Shown: piece by piece, positions 23,127-33,363 of the stretch
Layout: each line of letters opens with the position of its first letter
Position numbering within the stretch: position 1 is the first letter of the stretch
DNA from: Isoetes taiwanensis
Lineage: Eukaryota > Streptophyta > Lycopodiopsida > Isoetales > Isoetaceae
Reading direction: 5' to 3'
Assembly: GCA_021234155.1 (NCBI GenBank)
Contig: JAJEKV010000002.1
Coordinates: 12,202,725 to 12,266,724 of the forward strand
Length of the DNA: 64,000 nt
Translations under genes and position numbers: made by a program
The notes under the pieces: generated by a model
Databases searched by the model: none
The model's input: only the letters and a program-made list of their open reading frames with translations
What the model was told of the DNA's origin: nothing

Positions 23127-25256
23127 GGGCGAGATTCCATTATGTGGAACTTTCTAAAGGCATTTACGATTTAGCAAATAATGGTTTAACACGTCAAAAC
23201 TTCCACGGCTAACAAGATTCCACAGGAAGGATCTTACGAATGTCGTTGTGCTGACATGGACCGGAAATGGATTCGATTAACTGGCAGGGGATCGGTGCTG
23301 GAAAATCAATTGCCGATTCCCCTTAGCATGCCACGCGTCCCTGCTTCAACCTTGGCGCCAAAGGAATTTCGCCAAAGGGATTTCGGCTATTCTAATCTTC
23401 ATCATAGAATCTGCCATCACAGAATCGGACAGAAAGTATGGACAACACTGCATAGCTGCAATCTGCATAGCTGCAATCTGCATCTGCAGGTAAATCCTCT
23501 GTTCCTATTATTGTAATAAATTCCTAGTTCATTGTACCAGTTCTTTTAATAAAAAAATAGTTGACTACAGAGTTCCAAGATTGAACTACAGAACCGTACC
23601 TTGTGGACATTTTTTATTTGAAGGTGCAAGTTTAAACTTTTCTTCCTTTATTTATAAAGATTTCATCTTCTTGCAGTCTTGTTTCAAAGATTTTTGCTGC
23701 TATATCTGTTGTACTTGACATACTCCTTTAGCTTTAACAAACTTTAGTTATAATTAACTTTGATTTCCACATTGCCTTTGCATGAACACTTCTTTATTCA
23801 ATTTCTTCTTTCCAGATGGATAATGAGGTCGAGATTGTGTATGCCACACAAGATTCACAGTCCTCTTTTCCACCTGCAATTCCAGATGGAACTGCTCATA
23901 CCCATCCACAGAAGCTTAGTTGCAGGAGAACTCAACTACCTAAACCTTCGCAAGGCATTCATATGCCTCAAAATCCTCCTTTCCTTCCATACCTTTCGTC
24001 TCATGGCCCAATGTTTGTTCCTCTTGTCCATGGCCATAACACATTTCAACCAAATTCCATGGACCAAAATCAAATGTCCACATATCAGCCCAATGCTATG
24101 AACTACAGCCAAGATCCTCAGCTGAATTTAAGCCAAAATGCCGATTCAAAGGTAGAGCTTGAGAGAGCCATTGAATCGGAAAAACAGACAAAAGTATATG
24201 AGACACATGTGAAACGTATGAACATTCCACAAACTGAAATTGCAAAGGCAGCTTCATATTGCATTCATCGAGTTGATGGTGTTCATCTAAATCCAATGCA
24301 AGCCTTGGCAAGGGCACTTGAAGATGACCCGGATGCAATAGACTATTTGAGGGCATCAGCTCCAAGAACTCAGGCAGCCATATCAGCTTCAAACTCTGCT
24401 CGAAGGAATGCTTTAGCCAAGGCATTATATAAGAAGAGGACGATGGAATTGATACGAGAACAATTTGGTCAGAAAGAACTGGATGAAGATCAAGCTGAAA
24501 GTGAATGAAGTTTGAATTTAAGGTACTCTGATTGTTGTTCCAGATAACGAAGCCTGCTATTTTATTTGCTATTCTTTTTTGTTCCAATTAACAAAGCATG
24601 CTATTTTATTAGCTGTAGGCATTCTTATCTATTGTCATGAACTGTTCAGATGGTTTGGTGCTGGATCTTGTGAAAGTCTTTTCCAAAATGTGGATAATGT
24701 GGTTAACGTTATTCAAAATGTGGTTAACCCAATTCAAAATGTGGTTAACTTTATTGCTGTGGCATAGAATGTGTGTTGATCCTGTTCTGACGGATTAACT
24801 ATATAGTGTACAATTCCGATAAACGATTTTTAACGTTTTCCATCTATAAAGTGAAATACAGCCATACTATATAATGTACAATTTCCATGAGTTAACTGCC
24901 TCAAGCACGTTCTCATGCATTGGTCATAGGTGAACACAAACCAGCATTGCAGATATTGCACCTCTTTCCTGACCAAATATGAAAATGATGACAGAAAATA
25001 ATGTTTGAATCGTACCAGCCTCTCAAGGTTTTGAACTCCCTAAGCCGTTTCAATGGCAAGTTTGCTGTCGAAGTTTACCAATTCATCTTTATTTGAATTC
25101 GAATTCACAACCAATTCGTCTTTATTTGAATTCGAATTCACATCGAAAATACCTAAATACCACGTAATCGAATCAGGCAATGGAAGTTATCTTTTATCCG
25201 ACTGGAGTTTTTTTGCCACGTAGGAAACTTCCATTGCCGATAGTGGAATCTCGCCC
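23127..25256. mobile_element. PIF/Harbinger-type element carrying an ORF (2.1 kb)
   Basis: The left end TTA|GGGCGAGATTCCA (23127) mirrors the right end TGGAATCTCGCCC|TTA (25256), exact over 13 bp, with TTA target duplications at 23124-23126 and 25257-25259. It starts only 41 bp after the neighbouring MITE's target duplication. It encloses one intact ORF (23816-24508) and no DDE transposase that I can see. Internal repeats are three copies of 'caaaatgtgg(t/a)taa' near 24685-24750 and a 35-bp duplication with gaattcgaattc at 25077-25142. It is either a deleted autonomous element that kept its accessory ORF, or a gene-capturing element. Confidence 0.8.
23816..24508 (+). CDS. Unknown 230-residue protein inside a Harbinger-type element
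   Basis: An uninterrupted frame from ATG 23816 to TGA 24508. The N-terminal ~100 residues are rich in Pro, Gln, Asn, Ser and His and probably disordered. Residues ~107-230 look folded and helical, with a charged ELERAIESEKQTK segment, AKAASYCIHRVDGVHLN, QALARALEDDPDAIDYLR and a basic/acidic tail. The ATG follows a pyrimidine tract and CAG, so this may be the second exon of a gene whose first exon ends near 23490 at a possible donor (CAG|gtaaat). Harbinger elements often encode a second DNA-binding protein besides the transposase, but I see no MYB/SANT tryptophans here. A captured host gene is the alternative. Function unknown. Confidence 0.55.
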   Translation: MDNEVEIVYATQDSQSSFPPAIPDGTAHTHPQKLSCRRTQLPKPSQGIHMPQNPPFLPYLSSHGPMFVPLVHGHNTFQPNSMDQNQMSTYQPNAMNYSQDPQLNLSQNADSKVELERAIESEKQTKVYETHVKRMNIPQTEIAKAASYCIHRVDGVHLNPMQALARALEDDPDAIDYLRASAPRTQAAISASNSARRNALAKALYKKRTMELIREQFGQKELDEDQAESE

Positions 25257-26012
25257 TTAGATTCCCGAGTGGGAAAAAAATAGCAGGAAAAAAAGCTGCA
25301 AAATTCTCCGCTACTGACAGCGGAACATTGCCTTAGCTATCCGGCGCCATAGCCGCTGCTATGATTCCGCTAGGTCAAGCCAGCCTATCGAGTTTCGGTG
25401 GTGATGGCGCCGCTTTTTCCTCACTCCTACAACAGCTATTTTTTTTAGGGCACCGCTTTGAGAAAACCATGGCAACATGATCCAGTCCAGCATCAAGATT
25501 GCACAATCAAGCTCCACATGCCGGAATGCTAGAACACTCTTTTTTTTGTCATCAGCAGCTTACATGAACAGATTGCAGTGGCGATGAGTTAATTATCTTG
25601 CAGGATGGTAATTATCTTTGGAGGTTTGATTCCCGTTGCATCTCCACAATATTTTGTTGAGATCCATCTGCACGTTCCTGCTTCTCTGATGTATGTCAAA
25701 GATGAATTTGGTATTCCATGGCCCAGACCCTAAAGTGCATAACGGATTCCGTTACTAAAGAATGTGCCATAAGCTTACATTAGGGTTGCGGCAGATAATG
25801 TTAAGAAGCTTAAGGCAATCTTCAGTGCCATGATAGATTCTGTTCCTGAAGAAAAGTTTGGAGTTCCTTATCAGGAGCCTTCAGAGCTACATCAAGAAAG
25901 AAAACCGGTACTTCTTTATTTGTTCTTAAGCGTGACTTCTTGCAGTGATGTTTATGCCATAGCTCTGTGTATGTAGCTCTATCCCCCGTTTTAGACCTTC
26001 CATAGATATCTA
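25257..26012 (+). other. Intergenic DNA with two exon-like fragments
   Basis: Near 25774-25908 the + strand reads VAADNVKKLKAIFSAM, then DSVPEEKFGVPYQEP, between a plausible acceptor (acattag) and a donor (gtactt). An earlier piece near 25604-25734 reads IIFGGLIPVASPQYFV before a stop. They look like remnants of a spliced gene, but I do not recognise the family. Confidence 0.35.
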
Positions 26013-26502
26013 TCTACTCTATCTATGTTCTTATGTTTGTCGCGCTTATCCGACCGTCCATTCGAGATCCGACGGCTCACGTGGCTTTGGGACGTATCCT
26101 ACGGCCCAGATGGCCTGGGAGTTTATATATAATTCGTATAGACGCGATCCTACGGTCCAGGTTGATTTGATCCTGATCGTCGGTCCGAGATCCTACGGCT
26201 CACGTTGTTTTGGGACACATCCTATGGTGTACATGACCTTGGGAATTATATGTAATAGATCTTATGGCGGCTCACGTTGTTTTGGGACACATCCTATGGT
26301 GTACATGACCTTGGGAATTATATGTAATAGATCTTATGGCTCATGTTGCGTGAGATCTCAACCCTTGATCGAGTCAAAGATCCTATGGCCCAAGTTGAAT
26401 GCTCATCCCTTAGGAAAAGGCTTTTAAAGTTTTTATGTTGTGCGGGGGATTCGAACCCTGGCCATTGACCTCCAACCCCCTATTCGAACCGCTAGACCAT
26501 TA
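26013..26502 (-). repeat. SINE-like repeat with a tRNA-derived head, copy 1
   Basis: On the minus strand the right end carries a pol III box A (TGGTCTAGCGG, plus-strand 26489-26499). After 31 nt comes a box B (GGTTCGAATCC, about 26449-26459), the arrangement of a tRNA-derived promoter. The body is built from repeats of 'gatcctacgg(c/t)(c/t)ca', and its far end is a 'ctatctatctactctatc' tract. A 65-67 bp internal tandem duplication (about 26209-26340) distinguishes it from copy 2. I found no clear target duplication, so the SINE class is an inference. Confidence 0.6.
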
Positions 26503-27275
26503 AGAGTAATGTTTCCATTAAGATAAAATAGACTATAACATTCTAGCTAGTTCAAGAAGGTTCTAGAATGTTCTGGAAGGCTCTAGAAAGTTCTAGAATC
26601 TTCTAGAAAGTTATAGAACATAAGAGAATCTAGGGGGATCTAAGAAAATTCTTCCAGAAAGTTCCAAATTGTTCTAATAAGTTTTAGAATGTTCTAGAAT
26701 GTAGGGGAATCTATGGGAATGTAAGGAAATCTAGGGAAATACTTCCAGAAAGTTCTAGAATATATTGAAAGTCTTAGAATGTTCCAGAAAGTCTTAGAAT
26801 GTTCTAAAAAGTTATAGAATGTAAAGGAATCCAGAAGAATTTAATAGAATGTAACAAAATCTTATAAAATGTAAGAGAATCTAGGAAAATATTTACAAGC
26901 CTAAGGGAATCTCTTAAAATCTGGGGGATCTAAAGGAATCTTCATAAAATCTAAGGGAATCTAAGAAAATGTTGATGAAATCTTAAAGTATCTACGGGAA
27001 TCTTTATAGAATCTCTTTGAATCTCATGTAATGTAAGGGAACCTAGGGCAATATTATAAAATCTAAATGAATCTAAGAGGATCTTCATAGAAACTTGGAG
27101 AATCTAGGGAAATCTAATAGAATCTAGAGGGAATCTTATAAGATTTCGAGAAATGCTCACGAACCAACCTTGGTAGAATCTTAGAGAATCTATCAAGAGA
27201 TTCTTTTACAAGAATTTGCACGTAGGAACATGCTAAAACTCGAACATGCACCGTAGGACGCATTAAATTTCTTGT
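26501..27275. repeat. Dispersed decamer-periodic repeat, copy 1
   Basis: From 26541 to about 27150 the sequence has a clean 10-bp period. Early decamers read TTCtaGAAtg or close variants, and later ones decay to (g/c)taaggGAAt forms. There are five exact TTCTAGAA palindromes (26561, 26591, 26601, 26692, 26753). The whole segment, from about 'taagagtaatgtttcc' to 'taaatttcttg', recurs in the same orientation at 31332-32095 with only scattered differences. It has no coding capacity. In this copy the flanks are the two SINE-like repeats. Confidence 0.9.
26541..26620. promoter_or_regulatory. Heat-shock-element-like array (run of TTCnnGAA)
   Basis: Eight consecutive decamers have TTC at positions 1-3 and GAA at 6-8. 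Exceptions are the first (Gct for GAA), one CTC and one TTA. That makes an almost unbroken chain of alternating nTTCn/nGAAn pentamers from 26551 to 26618. Heat-shock factors bind three or more such alternating pentamers. The match to the consensus is directly visible; any activity is an inference. Confidence 0.6.
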
Positions 27276-27697
27276 CTATCTACTCTATCTATGTTCTTAT
27301 GTTTGTCGCGCTTATCCGACCGTCCGTTCAAGATCCGACGGCTCACGTGGCTTTGGGACGTATCCCACGGCCCAGATGGCTTGGGAGTTTATATATAATT
27401 CGTATAGACGCGATCCTACGGTCCAGGTTGATTTGATCTTGATCGTCGGTCCGAGATCCTACGGCTCACGTTGCTTTGAGACACATCCTACGGTGTACAT
27501 GACTTTGGGAATTATATGTAATAGATCCTATGGCTCATGTTGCGTGAGATCTCGACCCTTGATCGAGTCCAAGATCCTACGGCCCAAGTTGAATGCTCAT
27601 CCCTTAGGAAAAGGCTTTTAAAATTTTTATGTTGTGTGGGGGATTCGAACCCTGGCCATTGAAACCCCAACCCCCCATTCTAACCACTAGACCAAGC
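27276..27697 (-). repeat. SINE-like repeat with a tRNA-derived head, copy 2
   Basis: Same body and orientation as copy 1, but without the internal duplication. Box A on the minus strand is TGGTCTAGTGG (plus 27684-27694) and box B is at about 27641-27652. The distal tract 'tctatctactctatctatg' begins immediately after the end of the decamer repeat. Confidence 0.6.
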
Positions 27698-27742
27698 ATT
27701 AATTCCATGAACAATTTATGTTTCAAATATACTTAAGGGTAA

Positions 27743-27769
27743 CTAGTAACAGTGCCCAGCGTTGCTGGG
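27743..27769 (-). mobile_element. Helitron 3' terminus of a second family
   Basis: On the minus strand this reads hairpin GCCCAGCAACGCTGGGC, then ACTGTTACTAG|T. CTAG is at plus 27743-27746 and host A/T precedes it. The element body should extend rightwards on the + strand. I could not find its 5' TC end, so its length is unknown. The hairpin differs in sequence from those of the three longer Helitrons. Confidence 0.65.
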
Positions 27770-30389
27770 CATATGTTGAGGATTTGTAAATGATAAGATA
27801 GCAATGATACTAAGGTGCCGCTCATCACTCTGTACATTATCCTTTCATTCAGTCTCTACCTTGCTTTCCAATTTGCCCCTCTCTTAGAAGCCTCTGCACT
27901 GCATACATGTTCCTGAGCCTAGAACAGCTTGATGCATTGACAAAGTTTCTTAATGTCTTCCATCCTCACTTACCCTTAACAGTGGCTGGGAAGTTTCTTA
28001 ATGTCTTCCATGTTTGCTTACTCTTAACGGAAGCTGGTGAGCAACCTCGGGTGACTGGTTGCTAGGCTTTCGTAGAAAAGATATTCCGCATATAAATGTT
28101 TGGTGGCTCTTAAAATACCATATACATTAGTATTTTATTGGGCATTTGGAGTTGGTATATTATAAGAAGTACATCATCCTTAATTTAAGGCTAAGCAAAC
28201 TTGAAAAGAAGCAACCCCAAAGATAATAAAAAAATGTGCTAGCAAAGCTAATGGTTGCATAAATTAATGGTTCATTCGTTGGTTGTTGTTAGTGGGATAA
28301 CCGGAAGCTTTTTGGAGCTTGGTGCCAACATTGAATTAAAAACAAAATGAAGAAAGGCTAAATGCTTCTGAAGCCAAATTCTCATACTGTTTTTGCGGCG
28401 AGAGATAATTATACATGTATTGCAATAGTGCACAACCTGCTTTACATTGACTCGTTCATTGCTTTATCATGATCTCTATCAACGTGGGAAGGGGTAAGGA
28501 AAAACAAAACCAAGACTACCACTTACAAAGTTCAATGCAGAAACGTTGACAAAACAATAGCAGATTATGCCTGGCAGTTTATACAATGGTATAATGTGCA
28601 TGGAGTGCTAAATTAAGATGTAGAATCTGCAAATATATAGTTTACCAAGACAACATGTGTTCTCTAAATCTACAACCAATTAAAGCTTCGTATGATACAT
28701 TTTCTGAGATTCTCATAGTTTCAGAGCCACAACATCTTCCTACATGTAGGGAAACATCAATTTGCTTAACAACTCTCAATGATATTTCCAACCTAGCACA
28801 ATTGGAACATTACTTTTCTGAGCGTGTCAAATAATTTGGCAAACAGAATTTTTCAACACAATGTACCATAAGTTTTGGCATAAAAAATTTGAAAAGGCCT
28901 GCATAATCATAATGACTTTTCTGCAACAAAAGATGCTTCGCTAGACTCCATGTACATTGTAAAGATTTGCATAACTGCAATCAAATTGGTCATGAAGAGC
29001 AAGTACATTAACACGCAATATTCCATAATATCAATCTAACTTTGCAAGCTTCAATCTACTGGTGAAGTTTCTGGGCACAATACAATGATACATCTCTACG
29101 GGATACAAAAACAATAAAGGAAAATAAAATACATACCATTTTTAATGCAAATATTGCTGAATATGGTGCTCCTGTATACTTATGGCATCCTCCTAATCAC
29201 AGCAATATTTCCTGCCAGCAATGAAGCTTGAGCGTAAGATTCCCTAATTCCTACTTTTTATCTTGAGAAGCTTACAATCATTTGTAAATCACGGAAACTC
29301 ATGCCCTACTTGAGACACAACGCAACTAAACAACTAATAACCTAACCCAACTAGTCATATCATTAAAACCGGATGAAAATATGTACAATATAAGAGTTTT
29401 CTTGCAAGTCCATCTCGAATCATGCATCTATTGCCATTATATCGGATGTAACGATTCTGAGTACATATAGACTTTTACTTGGGTTTTGCGGGATATAGAG
29501 GATATAGAGAACCAAGAAGTGTTGAATGGTGTAGCCCCCGCTTTATCAAATGCGTACCTCATCAATGGGCATCCGGGGATCGCTTTTCAACTGCAGATAT
29601 AGAGGTAATACATGTGGTGCGAGAACAAAAAGTACCTTCGAGAGTAATCAACAAATCCATCTACAACTCGAATTTATCCAAACAACGTGCCACTTAAAAA
29701 CGAAAGCGCCTTCTTTTACCAATCCCAAAGACAGTTAAGTGCCTAAATTCAAAAGCATATCCCGCCGGGAGCCAGTGCGCAAAATTTTGATCCTTCAAAG
29801 AGGGAAAACCGTGGTTCTTTTACGCAAATCGAAATTCTACCTACATCAACATTCTCGTGGCTTTTGCATCCGCCCGAAAAGCAACAAAGGGAGGTCTGCC
29901 ATCATGCATCACCTATAGTAGCAACTACTCCGGTTTAAGCCAATGGGCCACCAGTAGTTTATCCCCATTTTTGCGGATCCGACCTTACTAAAAGCTCGTT
30001 TAAATTCCGCATATCTAAGCTCGGGATTCATGTGAATAAATCTTCGATGTCCTAACCCATTCCTTGAATGGCGTTTCCTTTGCTTTGTCAAGCAAAACCC
30101 GATAAACATGACAGTTGCATTATCGCAATGGGCGGACCTACCGTAAGCGGCGCCCGAGGCGGATCCGAGATCGGCACCATAGCAAACCCTCGCACCGAAT
30201 CTACCAAGCCCCGCGACCGATCGCTTTATCTTTCTCAGACTTTTTACTCTTCTTGCATGCAAATTTTGAAAAATACCTGTACCCAAACAGTCTAACTATT
30301 CTCTGGCTCCAACAAACGGCTTCAAACGGGGATAGCTGCGGAACAATAAAATCATATATCCTGTTCAAAAATCAAAAGCTAAGAAATAA
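27770..30389. other. Probable Helitron body, then less AT-rich DNA; no gene recognised
   Basis: The first part is AT-rich and presumably belongs to the Helitron ending at 27743. From about 29480 to 30390 base composition rises in GC, and a 125-codon minus-strand frame (29909-30286) and smaller + strand frames overlap one another. None carries a motif I know. Confidence 0.35.
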
Positions 30390-31014
30390 GGGCGAGATTC
30401 CACTTGCAGAGACGGAAGTTTGACAGTTTTGACGAACTGCCTTCAATTGAACGGAACAAACTTCCGCCAAGGTATTCCACTACGATGGACTCGAGCCGAT
30501 GCCGCATCTGTGGTAGGGCAAAGCCTTTTGGGGCGCGTGTCGGAGATATGATTCAAGACCGGTCGATAACTGGTAGTCCCTGGAAAACTTCCCCTAAGCT
30601 TGATTTTGTCTTCTAAAAGCTTATGACCAAGCATGGATGTGCTTGACTCACACCAACTCTAAGAGTTGATGGGTGGCAAGAAGTAAATCATATTTACTCT
30701 ACTCCGACTAATGTTATTTCCACTACGATGGAGGCAATTAAACCACAACAGAATCTGAAGCATTGATCCGATGCGTGGCAGCATCTTAGAGCTTGGCAGT
30801 TTCTTCCGCTTTAAAAGACGGAGGGCATCCCCTGTCAGTTAGTGCAACAATTGCTGCTTCCACGTGTGCTTCCATACCTCTTCCGAAGCAAAATCCTGGG
30901 CTTAACTTCCACCGCTAGTGGAATCGCAGGAACTGAAGTATTTTCTAAATCCTGCCTCTTGATTAGTTGTCCTTAACTTCCAGGAACCAAAATGGCGTTA
31001 GTGGAATCTGGCCC
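30390..31014. mobile_element. PIF/Harbinger-type MITE (625 bp)
   Basis: The left end TAA|GGGCGAGATTCCACT mirrors the right end AGTGGAATCTGGCCC|TAA, with one mismatch in 15. TAA duplications lie at 30387-30389 and 31015-31017. The TIR is the same as that of the 2.1-kb element at 23127, so that element is a relative or possible source. Its interior repeats 'tattccactacgatgga' near 30473 and 30717. There is no coding region. Confidence 0.8.
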
Positions 31015-31017
31015 TAA

Positions 31018-31331
31018 GTCAGAGTTGAGCTGAACGGGGTGCAACTCCGCCAAAAGCCACCAAGAGCCGGGGGGTCACCAAGAGCCGTCAGAGTTGATAG
31101 ATTTTTCTACCATTCTTGGATGCTGCTAGGAAAGAAGAAGTCACCGGAACTTTTAACGAACCCTAAAAAAAATGCACATCAAATCTCGACCATAAGATCG
31201 AGGCCATTTAATCTCATAGCCAAAAAAAACCCTAGAATCTTACGTGGCATCATGTCTTCCATCGATTTCATCAAATCTGGGCCGTCGAAAGTTTTAGGGT
31301 TTTATGCACGACATACACTAAAACTTTATAA
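31018..31331. other. Short spacer, nothing recognised
   Basis: A + strand frame of about 100 codons is open here but runs into the decamer repeat. It shows no motif and I do not call it. Confidence 0.5.
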
Positions 31332-32095
31332 TAAGGGTAATGTTCCCATTAAGATAAAATAGACTATAACATTCTAACTAGTTCAAGAAGGTTCTAGAAT
31401 GTTCTGGAAGGCTCTAGAAAGTTCTAGAATCTTCTAGAAAGTTCTAAACATTAGAGAATCTAGGGGGGACCTAAGAAAATTCTTCCAGAAAGTTCTAAAT
31501 TGTTCTAATAAGTTTTAGAATGTTCTAGAATGTAGGGGAATCTACGGGAATGTAAGGAAATCTAGGGAAATACTTCCAGAAAGTTCTAGAATATATTGAA
31601 AGTCTTAGAATGTTCCAGAAAGTCTTAGAATGTTCTAAAAAGTTATAGAATGTAAAGGAATCCAGAAGAATCTAATAGAATGTAAGAAAATCTTATAAAA
31701 TGTAGGAGAATCTAGGAAAATATTTACAAGCCTAAGGGAATCTCTTAAAATCTGGGGGATCTAAAGGAATCTTCATAAAATCTAAGGGAATCTAAGAAAA
31801 TGTTGATGAAATCCTAGAGTATCTAAGGGAATCTTTATAGAATCTCTTTGAATCTCATGTAATGTAAGGGAACCTAGGGCAATCTCATAAAATCTAAATG
31901 AATCTAAGGGGATTTTCATAGAATCTTGGAGAATCTAGAGGGAATCTTATAAAATTTAGAGAAATGCTCACGAACCCTCTAAGAGAACCTTGGTAGAATC
32001 TTAGAGAATCTATCAAGAGATTCTTTTACAAGAACTTGCACGTAGGAACATGCTAAAACTCGAACATGCACCATAGGACGCGTTAAATTTCTTGT
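31332..32095. repeat. Dispersed decamer-periodic repeat, copy 2
   Basis: Direct-orientation copy of 26501-27275. It has the same 10-bp period and five exact TTCTAGAA palindromes (31392, 31422, 31432, 31523, 31584). The TTC/GAA chain at 31382-31448 is nearly identical to copy 1. Here it is not flanked by the SINE-like repeat, so the decamer segment is a mobile or dispersed unit of its own. I see no terminal inverted repeat. Confidence 0.9.
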
Positions 32096-32458
32096 ATGTG
32101 TATGTAAGTGTAGCATTGTGTCTCAGGTTTCTTCTGTGTGATGTATATGTACAGGTGAAGTTTTATATATATAATAAAAAATTTGTGCTGGGTTGATCTG
32201 AGGCTGCTTTCCTCTTGATGTCTTGTTGTTTTTGTGTTTTGTACCTGGTTAAATTGTAGTTATTAACTGTAAAAAGAAGACCAAGGGCTGTGAATAAAAG
32301 TTCCCACTTGATATGATAAAAGTGAACCTGCTTAAAACATCTACATTGACCTGTCAACAGTGAATCCATCACGTTACGTCTAAAAAATCTATGTTCATTC
32401 TAATGAAGACAGGTTGGAATGGAGCTGAACTTGCCCAATTTAGTAGCATGAGGCAAGG
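32096..32458. other. AT-rich spacer, nothing recognised
   Basis: AT-rich, with no open frame or terminal repeat that I can support. It ends with the AGGCAAGG target site of the hAT-type element. Confidence 0.6.
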
Positions 32459-33355
32459 CTAGGTCACAGAAAACGTTAACATTAGAAAAAAAAACGTTTT
32501 CCGCACGTGCGGAACTGATTTAAAAAAAAAAAGCAAAAAATACACGTATTTCTTCTATAACTTTTCCGGCCAAAATTCCGGGCAAAAAAATGTCGACTTT
32601 TTTGGCGCCGTTTTTGGCCCGTTAGGGTTCTTCTCCACAACCCACGATCTGTAACAGATTTCTGGCCGGATTTGCTGTAACCTATGCCATAAGCCATTTG
32701 CATCCATCGATTCTTAACTGCAGGAGGATTCATGGCGGGAATCAGCAGATATATACCTGTAGTTGATATCCAGTTCACATTCCTTTCTTTTTCCTCACGT
32801 TTTTCTCAAGAACTCTTTGCCGGCTGTGCAATCTTTACACTATGGTCAAAAGCAGAGCAATTGAATGGCAGTATTTTGAAGTGGTAGACGAGAAGTCTCA
32901 TGGAGTGTTTCAGATGAAATGCAAAGAATGATCTTGTGTATATTCACACTAATTTAAGGCTGATCAAAAGAAGATAATTGCAGCTACCAGCAGATGACAA
33001 GACCTTGATTGATTGGGAAGAGGCTGGAACAATTGAGATTGAAGATGCCCAAGAGGTTACAGTGGCAGAAATCCCTGATGAGGATTGTGAAGTTGTTTCT
33101 CACACTTTAATTCTGTGATAGATAGATTTATGTCAAGAGTTTCTGTCTAAGTTAATTTCTGTCTCAAAGTTTCTGTTATGATGTATCAGACCTCTCTGAG
33201 AATTTTTATGGAATGAAATATCATCATATTTTTTCCGGTATGAAATTCCGGCAGCGTTTTTTTTACGTTTTTTTTTCTAAACTAGGAAAAAAACGTTTTT
33301 TTCACGTTTTCAAAGGGCTAAAAAAAAAACCTTGAAAACGTTTTTTGTGACCTAG
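32459..33355. mobile_element. hAT-type element with perfect 8-bp target duplication
   Basis: The left end CTAGGTCACAGAAAACGTT mirrors the right end AACGTTTTTTGTGACCTAG (one mismatch in 19). The 8-bp direct repeat AGGCAAGG flanks it exactly (32451-32458 and 33356-33363). An 8-bp duplication is diagnostic of hAT. Inside, near 32842, the + strand reads RAIEWQYFEVV, then GVFQMKCKE before a stop, resembling the start of a BED zinc finger. A later piece, LIDWEEAGTIEIEDAQEV, lies near 33010. Most of the transposase is missing, so it is a deletion derivative. Confidence 0.85.
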
Positions 33356-33363
33356 AGGCAAGG

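Noticed and set aside
24096-24587. 163-codon minus-strand open frame
   Set aside because: It is antisense to the 230-codon ORF and its sequence looks like a shadow, with no motif of its own.
26459-26489. A functional tRNA gene on the minus strand at 26.45-26.50 kb (and at 27.64-27.69 kb)
   Set aside because: Box A and box B are good, but the cloverleaf does not close (no matching acceptor stem or clear anticodon arm), and the same head occurs twice attached to the same repeat body. A tRNA-derived repeat fits better.
26501-32095. The two decamer repeats as LTRs of one retrotransposon (same orientation, 4.8 kb apart)
   Set aside because: No TG...CA ends, no primer-binding site, no gag or pol between them, and a Harbinger-type element and a Helitron end lie in between.
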